DNA of 64,000 bases from Planctomycetota bacterium (GTDB lineage Bacteria > Planctomycetota > UBA1135 > GCA-002686595), in contig NYUD01000038.1 of the NCBI GenBank assembly GCA_002683825.1, positions 33,478 to 97,477 on the forward strand, in the 5' to 3' direction. The position numbers and the translations under genes are program-made. Under the pieces are notes generated by a model. The model ran no database searches, was not told the DNA's origin, and saw nothing but the letters and a program-made list of their open reading frames with translations. Each line of letters begins with the position of its first letter. Within the stretch, counting starts at the first letter, position 1. Shown piece after piece: positions 9,638 through 18,783 of the stretch.

Positions 9638-11053
9638 ATGACCGAACGATTCACCCGGCGTACCGCCCTCACCTACGCAGGTGCCCTGGGGGGCCTGGCC
9701 GCTTCCGGATGCCTCGCGAACCGACCGGTGCGCCACGTCAGCGGCCGGCTGCGACACGCGTGCATCGGGGTCGGGGGCATGGGTCGCGCGGATGCGGAGC
9801 AGATCGCCTCCCATCCCGAAGTCGACATCGTCGCCCTCTGCGATGTGGATCAGGATCTGCTCGATCGGGCCAAGGAGCTCTACCCGGAGGCCCGCACCTA
9901 CAGGGACTGGCGCGCGCTCCTGGAAGATGAGGCCGGCAACATCGACTCGGTCAACGTGACGACCCCCGACCACATGCATGCGGTCATTACCCTTTCGGCC
10001 TTGGCGGAGCAAAAGCATGTCTACTGTCAAAAACCGCTGACGCGCACCGTGGCCGAAGCCCGTGCCGTGGCGGCCGCAGCCAGACGCACGCCGGTCGTCA
10101 CCCAGATGGGGATTCAAAACCGTTCGAAAGCCCCCTACCGCTCCGCGCTCCAGCTCTTTCGGGAGAACCACATCGGCAAGATCCACCAGGTCCACGTGTG
10201 GTCCGATCGACCGGCCGGCTGGTGGCCCCAGGGGGTCGGCCGACCGGAGGGCAGCGATCCGGTGCCGGACGATTTGGCGTGGGATCTCTGGCTCGGCGTC
10301 GCGCCCGGACGACCGTTCAAGGAGAAGGCCTACCACCCCTTCGTCTGGCGCGGGTGGGAGGATTTCGGAACCGGGGCCCAGGGCGATATGGCCTGCCATC
10401 TGATGGATCCGGCCTTCTGGTTTCTCGGGCTCGGGGCTCCCACGCGCATTCGTTCCGAGGGACCGCCCCCCAATGGCGAGACCTATCCCCTCTGGTCGAC
10501 GGTGCACTACGAGTTCGAGCCGAACGAGCACACGACCCGCGGGCCGCTGCTTTTTACCTGGTACGACGGGGGACGCAAGCCACCGCGTTCACTGCTGGCG
10601 GACCTGGGTGTTTCGGAGCCATCCCCCCCCGCCCCCGAAGCCGAAACACAAACAGAAGTCGAGGCACAAGTCGGAGCCGAGGCAGCCGCCGAGGTCAGAC
10701 CCACCGTCGTTCCCGCCAATGGTTGCCTCTTCGTCGGAACCGAAGGAGCTCTTCTGGCCGACCCCTACGCTCCGCCGCAGCTCTTGGCGGCGGACAGGTT
10801 CGCGCATGTCGAGATTCCCGAGGGCCAGGCCGTGAACCACTGGCATCAGTGGGTCGATGCCTGCCGCGGACAAGCCCTCGCCAGCGCCCCCTTCGAATAC
10901 TCGGCGCACCTGACCGAGGTCGCCCTGCTCGGAAACGTCGCGCTGCGCTTTCCCCACGAGACGCTCGTATGGAACGCGAAGCGGATGCGCTTTCCCGATC
11001 GTCCGGCGGCGAATCGCTTCCTCTCCTCGACTCCGCGCCAGGGCTGGGGCTAG
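9638..11053 (+). CDS. Gfo/Idh/MocA-family oxidoreductase, Tat-exported lipoprotein
   Basis: 471 residues from the ATG at 9638. The N-terminus has a twin arginine (TRRTAL) and a lipobox (AASGC), so it is probably exported folded with its NAD(P) cofactor and then lipid-anchored. The Rossmann fold begins at ~residue 40 (ACIGVGGMGRADAEQI), and the family Lys motif reads CQKPLTRT rather than EKP. The C-terminal substrate domain is interrupted at ~residues 327-350 by a Pro/Ala/Glu-rich insert. Relatives act on sugars, inositols or their derivatives; the substrate cannot be read from sequence. Exported members of this family are especially numerous in Planctomycetota. Confidence 0.9.
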   Translation: MTERFTRRTALTYAGALGGLAASGCLANRPVRHVSGRLRHACIGVGGMGRADAEQIASHPEVDIVALCDVDQDLLDRAKELYPEARTYRDWRALLEDEAGNIDSVNVTTPDHMHAVITLSALAEQKHVYCQKPLTRTVAEARAVAAAARRTPVVTQMGIQNRSKAPYRSALQLFRENHIGKIHQVHVWSDRPAGWWPQGVGRPEGSDPVPDDLAWDLWLGVAPGRPFKEKAYHPFVWRGWEDFGTGAQGDMACHLMDPAFWFLGLGAPTRIRSEGPPPNGETYPLWSTVHYEFEPNEHTTRGPLLFTWYDGGRKPPRSLLADLGVSEPSPPAPEAETQTEVEAQVGAEAAAEVRPTVVPANGCLFVGTEGALLADPYAPPQLLAADRFAHVEIPEGQAVNHWHQWVDACRGQALASAPFEYSAHLTEVALLGNVALRFPHETLVWNAKRMRFPDRPAANRFLSSTPRQGWG

Positions 11054-11078
11054 GTCCTGACGCCCCCGCCCCGCCGAG

Positions 11079-11450
11079 CTACCTCTTGCGCATCAGGGCG
11101 CGCGTGATGGCCGGGCCTGCGATTCCGCCGGCCGTCAGGAGCATCACCAGGGCGATGAGAAGCTTCAGGGCTCCCTGCCATCCGCCCGGAAGCCCGGCCC
11201 AGACGAACAGGCCACCCAGTACGCCGAAGATCCCCAGTCCCGATAGCAGGATCCAGCCCTCGCGAAAGAACAGCCGCAGGTCCCGGTGGGCGTGACGGTG
11301 GTCGGGATCGAGTACCCAGCCGCGCGGGAGAGCGGCGCGGATCTCGCGCGCCGTGGGGGCGGGCCCCTTCTCCTTCCAGTTCTCGAGGTCGATCAGGCGT
11401 TCGATGGGGACGTGCTCGGCGTCCATCTGGGGCTGGCGCGGTTCGCTCAT
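11079..11450 (-). CDS. small two-helix membrane protein in the gat operon
   Basis: 123 residues, no family recognised. Residues ~1-55 are soluble and charged. Two hydrophobic helices follow, GWILLSGLGIFGVLGGLFV and LLIALVMLLTAGGIAGPAI, then a short basic tail. Its ATG overlaps the gatB stop (ATGA), so translation is coupled to gatB. It is the last gene of the gatC-gatA-gatB transcript; that position does not by itself imply a role in tRNA charging. Confidence 0.75.
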   Translation of the reverse strand: MSEPRQPQMDAEHVPIERLIDLENWKEKGPAPTAREIRAALPRGWVLDPDHRHAHRDLRLFFREGWILLSGLGIFGVLGGLFVWAGLPGGWQGALKLLIALVMLLTAGGIAGPAITRALMRKR

Positions 11451-12889
11451 CCTGCAGCGTCTTCGATCAGGCGCAGGAGCGTGTCGCGGACCTCCTTGGG
11501 GTTGGCTTTGCCTTGCGAAGCCTTCATCACGGGGCCGACCAGGGCGCCCAGGGCCTTGAGCTTGCCGTCCCTGACCTGGGCTGCGACATCCTCGCGACCC
11601 AGGAGCGCCGTGCGGCACAAGGCCTCGATCGCGGAGGGGTCGCTGATCTGTTCCAGACCCAGCTCACCCACGAGCGTGGCAGCATCCTTCCCGCTCTCGA
11701 GCATCGAACCCAGCACCTCGCGTCCCGCGCTGCGGTGGATCGTTCCCTCCTGCACGAGTCGGACCAGATCCGCGAGGCCCTTCGCCGAGAGCCTCCCATC
11801 CTCCAGCTCGAGATCGCGCTCGCCGAGCGCGCGCATCAGGTCGTTGGTGATCCAGTTGGCCAGGTCCTTGGCCGCCACCCCCAGGGCCAGCGTGCCCTCG
11901 AAGAGGTCCGCCACAGACCGATCGGCGCAGAGCACCTGAGCATCGTATTCCGACAGGCCCAGCTCTCCCTGGAACCGGCTTCGTCGTGCGGCCGGAAGCT
12001 CCACCAGCAGGGTGCGCTGGTCTTCGATCCAATCCCGCGCCAGCACCAGGGGGGGAAGATCCGGTTCCGGAAAGTAGCGATAATCCTCGGCGTTTTCCTT
12101 CGATCGCATGGTGCTCGTTTCGCGCCGATCGGGGTTCCAGGCCCGCGTTTCCTGAACGACGCGCCCCCCGCCTTCAAGCACCTCTGTCTGACGGGCGATC
12201 TCGTGTTCGATCGCCCCGCCCACGTGGCGAATCGAATTCAGGTTCTTGACCTCGACCTTGACGCCGAAGGGCGTGTTCGGGTGGTGGATCGAGACGTTGA
12301 CGTCGCAGCGCAGGCTCCCCTTCTCCATGTCGCCGTCCGACACGCGCGTGTAGCGCAGGATTTCGCGCAGAGCTACGAGGAACGCCTTGGCCTCTTCCGA
12401 CGACGACAGATCCGGTTCGGTCACCATCTCGATCAGCGGAACCCCGGCGCGGTTCAGATCGACCAGCGTGCGCGAGCCCCGGTCGTGGATCGCCTTGCCG
12501 GCATCCTCTTCCATGTGGATGCGTTCGAAGCGCACCCGCGACCCATCCGGCAACGCCACGCCGCCTCCCAGCGCCAGGGGCCTGTCGTACTGGGAGATTT
12601 GGTAGCCCTTCGGCAGGTCGCAGTAGAAGTAGTTCTTGCGCGCAAAGACGCTGTGTTCACTCACCTCCGCGTCGAGGGCCAGACAGGCGCGTACGGCGTG
12701 TTTGACCGCTCCCTGATTCAGAACGGGCAAGGCGCCCGGCTGGGCGCTGCAGACCACGCACGTGTGCGTGTTCGGCTCTTCACCGAAGGTGTTCGCACAG
12801 CCGCAGAAGAGCTTGGTGGCCGTGGCCAGCTGACAGTGGACCTCGAGCCCGATGACCGGTTCCCACGTGTTGTCCATGGACGGGCTCAT
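11447..12889 (-). CDS. gatB: Asp-tRNA(Asn)/Glu-tRNA(Gln) amidotransferase subunit B
   Basis: 480 residues. GatB binds the mischarged Glu-tRNA(Gln) or Asp-tRNA(Asn) and, in GatCAB, activates it with ATP for amidation. The family start GLEVHCQL is followed by the four-Cys zinc site (FCGCANTFGEE, then CVVC), the kinase-like core and a C-terminal YqeY-like helical domain that contacts tRNA. The ATG at 12889 overlaps the gatA stop (ATGA); a second ATG at 12877 is possible. The frame is open far upstream over gatA, but only this start gives the family N-terminus. Confidence 0.97.
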   Translation of the reverse strand: MSPSMDNTWEPVIGLEVHCQLATATKLFCGCANTFGEEPNTHTCVVCSAQPGALPVLNQGAVKHAVRACLALDAEVSEHSVFARKNYFYCDLPKGYQISQYDRPLALGGGVALPDGSRVRFERIHMEEDAGKAIHDRGSRTLVDLNRAGVPLIEMVTEPDLSSSEEAKAFLVALREILRYTRVSDGDMEKGSLRCDVNVSIHHPNTPFGVKVEVKNLNSIRHVGGAIEHEIARQTEVLEGGGRVVQETRAWNPDRRETSTMRSKENAEDYRYFPEPDLPPLVLARDWIEDQRTLLVELPAARRSRFQGELGLSEYDAQVLCADRSVADLFEGTLALGVAAKDLANWITNDLMRALGERDLELEDGRLSAKGLADLVRLVQEGTIHRSAGREVLGSMLESGKDAATLVGELGLEQISDPSAIEALCRTALLGREDVAAQVRDGKLKALGALVGPVMKASQGKANPKEVRDTLLRLIEDAAG

Positions 12890-14361
12890 GGGGAGGTGAT
12901 CGTAGGGGGGCCTTGCCAGGCGTCGCCGGTTTCTTCGAAAAGCCGCGCGCTTTCCAGACAGAACGCATCGGCGCCCCGCGCAGCGGTGAACTGAAGCCCG
13001 ACGGGAAGTCGGACGCCGGCCTCCTCGACCGTGCCGCAGGGCACGCTGACCGCAGGCAGGCCGGCCAGGCTGGCCGGGACCGTCATGACGTCGGAAGCGT
13101 ACATCGCGAGCGGATCGCGCGTCCGTTCCCCCAGGCGGAAGGCGGGCGTGGGGGAGGTCGGCGAGACGATCAGGTCGAGGGATGCGAAGGCGCGGGCGAA
13201 CTCCGCACCCATCGCACGGCGTGTTTCGAGGGCTTTCTCGTACCACGCTTCGCGATAGCCCTCCGAGAGAACGTAGGTTCCAAGCAGGATGCGGCGCTTC
13301 ACTTCCGCGCCGAAGCCCCGGGCACGCGAGCTGGCCATCATGCCCGCGAGCGATCCATCGCCCTCGACGCGCCGTCCGTAGCGCACCCCCTCGAAACGGG
13401 CCAGGTTCGACGAAGCCTCGGCCGTGGCGATGACGTAGTAGGTGGGGATGGCCAGCTCGCTCCTTTGCAGTTCGAACTCCACCAGCTCGGCCCCGGCGGC
13501 CCGCAGCCGTTCGAACCCTTCTTCGACGCGATCCCGCACACCCCGGTGAACCCCCGCGCCGGAGAATGCCTGACGGTGCATCCCGATGCGAAGTCCTCGC
13601 AAGCTGGTGTTCTCGGGTGGGGCGGGGGGGGTGGCGATCGAGGTCGCGTCCCGCGGATCCTTTCCCTCGGAGCCCTGCAGGACCTCGAGCGCGAGCTCGA
13701 GATCCCCGGCGCTGCGGGCGAGGGGGCCGACCTGATCCAGGGACGAGCCGAAGGCGACGAGGCCGAAGCGCGAAAGCCGGCCGTAGGTCGGTTTGAAGCC
13801 GCTGACGCCGCACAGGGCGGCGGGTTGTCGAACGGACCCTCCGGTGTCGGAGCCCAGAGCCAGCGGTACGTAGCCCGCTGCGACCGCCGCCGCGCACCCG
13901 CTCGAGGAACCGCCCGGTGCGCGTTGCAGATCCCAGGGGTTCTTCGAGCTCGCGAAGGCCGAATTCTCTCCGGAGGATCCCATGGCGAACTCGTCCATGT
14001 GGGCACATCCGATCAACACGGCATCCGCATCGAGCGCGCGCTGGATCACGGTCGCGTTGTAGGGCGGGCGGTAGCCCTCGAGGAGGCGACTGCCGCAGTT
14101 GGTCTCCCAACCCTCGACGCACAGGTTGGACTTCACGACCAGGGGTACGCCGAAGAGGGTTCCCAGCTCGTCTGCGCGCTTGCGTTTCGCCTCGAGCTCG
14201 TCGGCCCGCCGCCGCGCGCCCTCGCGATCGACGAAGGCCATGGCCTGAAGGTCTCCATCGAATCGATCGATGCGGCCGAACACCTCGTCCAGGGTCACAT
14301 GCAGGGAGCGGGAACCCGCACGGCTTTCATCGCGCACCTCGCGCGCGGAGGCGAGGTTCAA
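12886..14361 (-). CDS. gatA: Asp-tRNA(Asn)/Glu-tRNA(Gln) amidotransferase subunit A
   Basis: 491 residues from a TTG at 14361 that overlaps the gatC stop (TTGA). GatA hydrolyses glutamine and supplies ammonia to GatB. The amidase-signature catalytic triad is intact: Lys77 (VVKSN), cis-Ser152 (GGSSSG) and Ser176 (SDTGGSVRQP). It is coupled to gatC and gatB by 4-base overlaps. Presence of all three subunits means at least one of Gln-tRNA and Asn-tRNA is made indirectly in this organism. Confidence 0.97.
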   Translation of the reverse strand: MNLASAREVRDESRAGSRSLHVTLDEVFGRIDRFDGDLQAMAFVDREGARRRADELEAKRKRADELGTLFGVPLVVKSNLCVEGWETNCGSRLLEGYRPPYNATVIQRALDADAVLIGCAHMDEFAMGSSGENSAFASSKNPWDLQRAPGGSSSGCAAAVAAGYVPLALGSDTGGSVRQPAALCGVSGFKPTYGRLSRFGLVAFGSSLDQVGPLARSAGDLELALEVLQGSEGKDPRDATSIATPPAPPENTSLRGLRIGMHRQAFSGAGVHRGVRDRVEEGFERLRAAGAELVEFELQRSELAIPTYYVIATAEASSNLARFEGVRYGRRVEGDGSLAGMMASSRARGFGAEVKRRILLGTYVLSEGYREAWYEKALETRRAMGAEFARAFASLDLIVSPTSPTPAFRLGERTRDPLAMYASDVMTVPASLAGLPAVSVPCGTVEEAGVRLPVGLQFTAARGADAFCLESARLFEETGDAWQGPPTITSP

Positions 14362-14678
14362 GCAGGACCCCCGATCGTCTTGGGCACACCGTAGAAGTTC
14401 TCGATGCGCTCCGGGGCGTTGCAGAGGAGCCGGTCCGGAGCGAGCGAAGGGGTTGCGGTATCCTGCCGTCCTGCGCCGGGTGCTGCGATCGTTTCGGGCG
14501 GCTCTTCGTCGAGCTGAGCTTGCTCCAGCTCTTGAAAAGCCTCGAGGATGCGTTCGAGGTGGGGGGCGGTGGCTCGAACCTCTTCGGGGGCGAGGTTCAG
14601 CCGCGAGAGTTCGCCCAGCCGTCGGACCAGGGCTTGCGGGTCGGGATTCTCGGCGCTTTCGGCAGGGGTGGTGGACAT
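14358..14678 (-). CDS. gatC: Asp-tRNA(Asn)/Glu-tRNA(Gln) amidotransferase subunit C
   Basis: 106 residues from the ATG at 14678. GatC wraps around GatA and holds it to GatB. The helical GatC pattern is visible (LSRLNLAPEEVRATAPHLERIL), followed by the usual linker and a C-terminal GVPK-like segment (NFYGVPKTIGGPA). It is first in the gatCAB operon. The bases before the ATG are TCCTCCCC, with no Shine-Dalgarno match. A 124-bp gap separates it from the divergent membrane protein gene. Confidence 0.93.
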   Translation of the reverse strand: MSTTPAESAENPDPQALVRRLGELSRLNLAPEEVRATAPHLERILEAFQELEQAQLDEEPPETIAAPGAGRQDTATPSLAPDRLLCNAPERIENFYGVPKTIGGPA

Positions 14679-14802
14679 GGGGAGGATTCTATCCGGTGGG
14701 GAGGGTCCGACTCGAGGGCCCGGGAGAGCCCGCGGACGCCCCACGGATGGCCGGGAGGGCGGGAGACTTGTCCAGCGGGTGGCCCTGGCGTACCGTTCCG
14801 CC

Positions 14803-15426
14803 ATGGTCGTGCCCGTCACAACCCTGGCCGAGGCCCCGAGCGAGGCCATCGGAGTCGGTTTGCTCCTCGCGTCGGTCGGCGGCTTCCTCCTCGCAAATTC
14901 GATCGTCTTCCGCCACCCACGCACGCTCCTGGCCGAATTTTTCGGCGGCAGGCGAGGCAAGTTGACTTCGATCCGCGGCTACATCTTTCACCGACTGCAG
15001 ATCCACCTGGGCTTCTTCTTTCTGCTGCTCGGATTCGGCTTCCAGTTGTACGGCCACTACGACTCGAGCGCCGCGGTTGCGGTCGCCGTCGAGGGCTCGA
15101 GCTTTCCGCTCTCCTGGGTTGGAGCCGTCCTGCTCGCCGTGGGAACCCTCGAGGTCACCGGCTGGTGGCTGTCCCACGCGCTCTTCCGGCGCTACCTGCG
15201 CGACTATTTCCGGGAAAACCCGCCCGACCTCGAGGCGGACATGGCCCTGACTCAGGAGCTGGGGGAGCTCTTCGGAATCCCCTCGACCGGCGACGACACG
15301 GTGCAGGGCTACCTCGTGCGCGTGCGTGCCAAGATCGGTTTGAGTGGCGCGAGGCCCCTTCCGGCGCGCCCCGCCATGGAGGTCGTGCCCTTCCGCGGGA
15401 TGGGACCTGAAGAGGGACTCGTCTAG
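14803..15426 (+). CDS. membrane protein of unknown function
   Basis: 207 residues from an ATG at 14803 (the frame is open earlier, so the start is uncertain). Three likely membrane helices: ~residues 13-35, ~67-86 and ~100-125 (SWVGAVLLAVGTLEVTGWW). The C-terminal ~80 residues are soluble, with an acidic stretch and a basic end. No family recognised. It precedes comF on the same strand by 36 bases and may be co-transcribed. Confidence 0.7.
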   Translation: MVVPVTTLAEAPSEAIGVGLLLASVGGFLLANSIVFRHPRTLLAEFFGGRRGKLTSIRGYIFHRLQIHLGFFFLLLGFGFQLYGHYDSSAAVAVAVEGSSFPLSWVGAVLLAVGTLEVTGWWLSHALFRRYLRDYFRENPPDLEADMALTQELGELFGIPSTGDDTVQGYLVRVRAKIGLSGARPLPARPAMEVVPFRGMGPEEGLV

Positions 15427-15462
15427 CGGTAACCGGAGCGGCTCCGGGACGGTCTTCTCCGC

Positions 15463-16269
15463 GTGAGCGATTCATGGTCGTGCGCGGCCGGTGCGTTTCT
15501 GCGCGCCCTTTTGGACGCGGTCTTTCCCAATCTCTGTCCCCTTTGTCGAGGGGCGGCGGAGGACGGTTTCGGATGCGCCCGGCATCGGCTGATCTTCGAT
15601 GCTCAGAAAGGGCCGGGCGGGGCGCGCTGCGGGCGCTGCTCGTGCACGCTGCCGGAGCCGATCCCCGCCGGCACGCTGTGCGCCTCGTGCCGACTCCATG
15701 GTTCCACGCCGCCCATTCGCGCGTTGTTCGACTACCACTGCGACCGCGCATCGCGGGAGTGGATCCTGGCCTTCAAGCACCGCGCCCGCCCCGATCTGAA
15801 GGAGCCCCTCGGCGAAGCCCTGGCGAGGCGTTTCCTCGCTCTGGAAGAGGAACCGGGGCGTGCCGTGTTGCTCGGCCTGCCCGCCCATCCGCTGCGACGC
15901 TTCGAGCGGGGCTACGACCAGGCCCGGCTCCTGGCTGAGAGCGTGGGCAAGAGCGCCGGTGTGCGGAGCGTACCGGCCCTGCGCCGCACCCGCTGGACCT
16001 ACCCCCAGGGCGCTCCCGGTTCCCGTTCGCGCGAAGCCAACGTCCGCGGAGCCTTTCGCCTCGTCGAGCGCTACCGAAGCGCCGTTGCCGACGCGCGCGT
16101 GTGGTTGATCGACGATGTGGTCGTTTCGGGAGCGAGCGCCCAGGCCTGTCGGGAGGCCCTCAGGGGCGTTCCCCTGCAGTCCTTCACCGTCCTGGCCCTG
16201 GCGCGGGCGGATCGGCGTCGCCCTGGACGCTTGACGGGAGCCGGGTCGGGAGCGGAAATGAACGGGTGA
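15463..16269 (+). CDS. comF: ComF-family phosphoribosyltransferase-like protein
   Basis: 268 residues from a GTG at 15463. The N-terminus carries a double zinc-ribbon Cys set (CPLC, CGRCSC, CASC) and the C-terminal half a type I phosphoribosyltransferase fold with the PRPP-binding motif VWLIDDVVVSGAS. ComF proteins are known from DNA uptake and are widespread in bacteria that are not naturally competent, where the substrate is unclear. The stop overlaps the larC start (GTGA), so the two are translationally coupled; no other competence gene is in the window. Confidence 0.9.
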   Translation: MSDSWSCAAGAFLRALLDAVFPNLCPLCRGAAEDGFGCARHRLIFDAQKGPGGARCGRCSCTLPEPIPAGTLCASCRLHGSTPPIRALFDYHCDRASREWILAFKHRARPDLKEPLGEALARRFLALEEEPGRAVLLGLPAHPLRRFERGYDQARLLAESVGKSAGVRSVPALRRTRWTYPQGAPGSRSREANVRGAFRLVERYRSAVADARVWLIDDVVVSGASAQACREALRGVPLQSFTVLALARADRRRPGRLTGAGSGAEMNG

Positions 16270-17492
16270 AGACCCTCCTGGTCGAACCCTTCGGCGGCAT
16301 GGCCGGCGACATGTTCCTCGCGGCCCTCTGCGACCTGGGCTGCGAAGCGTTCGCGCCGGCCGGGCTCGAGCGTTTCGCCCGCTCGCTCGTCCCCGAGGCC
16401 CTGGAGATCGAGGTGTCGGAGGTTTTGCGGGCAGGAATTCGTTCGACGTTGTTGACCGTGCGCACGCCGGAGAGTCAGACACCCCCGCAGCGACACCTGA
16501 AGGATCTGCTGGAGCTTCTGGAGCGCTGCGAGCTCTCGCCCACGGGCAAGGAGCGTGCGGGGCGAGTGTTGCGTCGCCTCGGCCAGGCCGAGGCGCGCAT
16601 CCACGGCGTTTCCCTCGAGCGCGTTCACCTTCACGAGGTCGGAGCGGTCGACACGCTGGTCGATGTCGCCGGTGCGGTCTTTGCGCTCGAGGTCCTGGGG
16701 GTCGAACGCGTTCTGGCCACGGCGCCCTTTGTCGGCGGTGGAACGCTTCACTGCGAACACGGCGAACTCCCCGTTCCCGCCCCGGCCACGGCCGCGCTCC
16801 TGAAAGGTCGCCAGGTTCGTATCGGGCCGGGAGGAGAACGCTGCACGCCGACGGCGGCGGCGCTGCTGGTGGAGTTGAGCGATGCCCTGGAGGGGACACT
16901 GGACCTGGAAGCCGAAGCGATCGGCTATGGCGCGGGCTCGCGCGAGCCTGCCGAGGGACCGCCGAACCTCTTGCGGGTCACGCTCGGCACCGAGGTTGCC
17001 CGAGGGACTCGGCAGAGCGGCCGACGGATCGGCGAAGTCTGGCTGATCGAGTGCAATCTCGACGATGTCAGCGGAGAGGAGCTGGGCTTTCTCCTCGGCG
17101 AGTTGCGCGCCGGCGGTGCACTCGAAACCTGGAGTGTGCCCGTGCAGATGAAGAAGGATCGCCCCGGAGCCATCGTGTCCGCCCTCTGTCGACGGGACCA
17201 GCGGGAGGCGCTGGAGGAGATTCTCTTCACCCACAGCCCCACCCTGGGCGTGCGCTGGTGTCGACGGGAACGAACCGAGAGCGAGCGCGAAGAGGTATGC
17301 GTCTCCCTCGAGACCCGGGCCGGGGCGGGCGAGGTGCACGTGAAGGTTCGCCGGCACTCGCAAGGCGCGCCGACGCGGTTGGACATCTCGCCCGAGTACG
17401 ACGATCTCGCCAGACTCGCGAAGCGGAGTGGAGTTTCCCTGCGCGAACTCGAGTCCCAGGCGATCGAACTGGTGCGTCGGCGCTACGACTGA
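16266..17492 (+). CDS. larC: nickel-pincer cofactor cyclometallase LarC
   Basis: 408 residues from a GTG at 16266 overlapping the comF stop. LarC inserts nickel into pyridinium-3,5-bisthiocarboxylate mononucleotide to finish the nickel-pincer nucleotide used by lactate racemase and relatives. Seen: the N-terminal family motif EPFGGMAGDMFLAAL, the histidine motif HLHEVGAVDTLVDVAG and the C-terminal half with CNLDDVSGEELGF. It is a single full-length frame, without the frameshift that splits larC1/larC2 in some bacteria. larB, larE and larA are not in this window. The 3' end overlaps the convergent aminotransferase gene by 10 bases. Confidence 0.93.
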   Translation: MKTLLVEPFGGMAGDMFLAALCDLGCEAFAPAGLERFARSLVPEALEIEVSEVLRAGIRSTLLTVRTPESQTPPQRHLKDLLELLERCELSPTGKERAGRVLRRLGQAEARIHGVSLERVHLHEVGAVDTLVDVAGAVFALEVLGVERVLATAPFVGGGTLHCEHGELPVPAPATAALLKGRQVRIGPGGERCTPTAAALLVELSDALEGTLDLEAEAIGYGAGSREPAEGPPNLLRVTLGTEVARGTRQSGRRIGEVWLIECNLDDVSGEELGFLLGELRAGGALETWSVPVQMKKDRPGAIVSALCRRDQREALEEILFTHSPTLGVRWCRRERTESEREEVCVSLETRAGAGEVHVKVRRHSQGAPTRLDISPEYDDLARLAKRSGVSLRELESQAIELVRRRYD

Positions 17493-18583
17493 GCGAAGCT
17501 CGTCAGGCCCTCGGACAGATTCCGTAGCCCCTGGCTCAGGACATCCGCCTCCACACCGAAGCCGATGCGCAGGTATCCGCCAGCACCGAAAAACTCGCCC
17601 GGTACGACGTCCACCGCGTGCTGGAGGGCGAGGTGTTCGGAGAGGGCGTGGGTGTCGCGCACGTTCTCGATGGCCACGAAGGCGGAGATGCCGTAGGGCG
17701 GAACCCGCCCGTGCACGCGCTCCTCGTTCTCGAGCCATTCGCGAAACACCGGCTTGCTTTCGCGCTCGACTCGATGCAGGCGTTCCTCGAAGACCTGCAG
17801 CCGCTTCAGGGCATGCAGGCCCGCGCGCAGAGACGAGGTCGGGTTGTCGACGCTGACCAGGTACTGACGGTCGAGGAAGTGCTTGCGTTCGCGCGCCACC
17901 CCTTCGCCCAGCACCAGCCAGCCGATGCGGAGCGGGCCCAGACCGTAGGCCTTGGTCAGGCTGCCCAGGGAGATTGCGTTGGGTGCCAACCGCGCCGCGT
18001 AGTAGCGCTTCTCGGGCGGTGCGAACTCCATGTAGGTCTCGTTCGAGATCAAGAGGCCGTCGGTTCCGGAGGCGAGCTGCGCCAGTTCCAAGAGGGACTC
18101 GGGCCCCGCCAGGGCGCCCGTTGGATTGTGGGGATTGCAGACGAACAGGTGTGCCGGGGGCCGGCGTGCGTACAGGGCGCGCGAGACGGCGTCCGGCGCC
18201 AGGGCCCAGCCCTCCTCGAGACGTCGCTCGATGGGCGTCTGCGAGCGGGCGTAGAGTTCGGCGAGGGCGCGGAAAGGGTTGTAGCTGGGGGTTTCGGTGA
18301 CGACGTGGCTTTCGGGAAAGCAGACGCCGGCGGCCAGATGCAGGGCCCCCGTGGCCCCGCCGGTCACGATCACGCGCTCCGGTTCGACCCCCACGTGCCG
18401 GGCGATCTGAGCTTCGACCCGGGGGAGCCATTCCAGGGGGGGATCGAGATCGGCCACGGGGTCGGCGGGGAGCTGCAGTAGCTCGGCCGAGGCCGTCGGC
18501 ATACCCGATTGGGACAGCCCGTGGGGCGTGCGGAGCGCCTTCTCACGGGCCCAGAACATGTAGGGGAAGAGAGGCTCGGTCAT
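17483..18583 (-). CDS. PLP-dependent class I/II aminotransferase
   Basis: 366 residues, ATG at 18583. Fold-type I aminotransferase landmarks: GGATGALHLA for phosphate binding, NPHNPTG at 150-156, PLP-binding Lys211 in SLTKAYGLG and the Arg-containing C-terminus LRIGFG. The segment that usually reads D-E-x-Y reads NETY at 181-184, so the Asp that normally pairs with the PLP ring nitrogen appears to be Asn. Its substrate is unknown. It converges on larC with a 10-base overlap and is followed by no visible terminator. Confidence 0.85.
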   Translation of the reverse strand: MTEPLFPYMFWAREKALRTPHGLSQSGMPTASAELLQLPADPVADLDPPLEWLPRVEAQIARHVGVEPERVIVTGGATGALHLAAGVCFPESHVVTETPSYNPFRALAELYARSQTPIERRLEEGWALAPDAVSRALYARRPPAHLFVCNPHNPTGALAGPESLLELAQLASGTDGLLISNETYMEFAPPEKRYYAARLAPNAISLGSLTKAYGLGPLRIGWLVLGEGVARERKHFLDRQYLVSVDNPTSSLRAGLHALKRLQVFEERLHRVERESKPVFREWLENEERVHGRVPPYGISAFVAIENVRDTHALSEHLALQHAVDVVPGEFFGAGGYLRIGFGVEADVLSQGLRNLSEGLTSFAQS

Positions 18584-18783
18584 ATCGATCGGTAGTGGGG
18601 CGGCGTCCGGGGAGTGGGATGGACCCTACCGATCCAGGATCCATGCGGGAACTCCCAATGAGTGCCGTTGAAGTAGGTGGGGGCACGACTACCATGGGGT
18701 TCTCGAATCGGTCGGCCCCCCGGATGCACCGAGAGCCCGGGAGGCAGCAGGAAGTACCGAACCCACCCGGACGAGCCACCTAG

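Noticed and set aside
12886..14394. Long plus-strand frame across gatA
   Set aside because: gatA on the minus strand has its full catalytic triad; the opposite frame has no recognisable domain.
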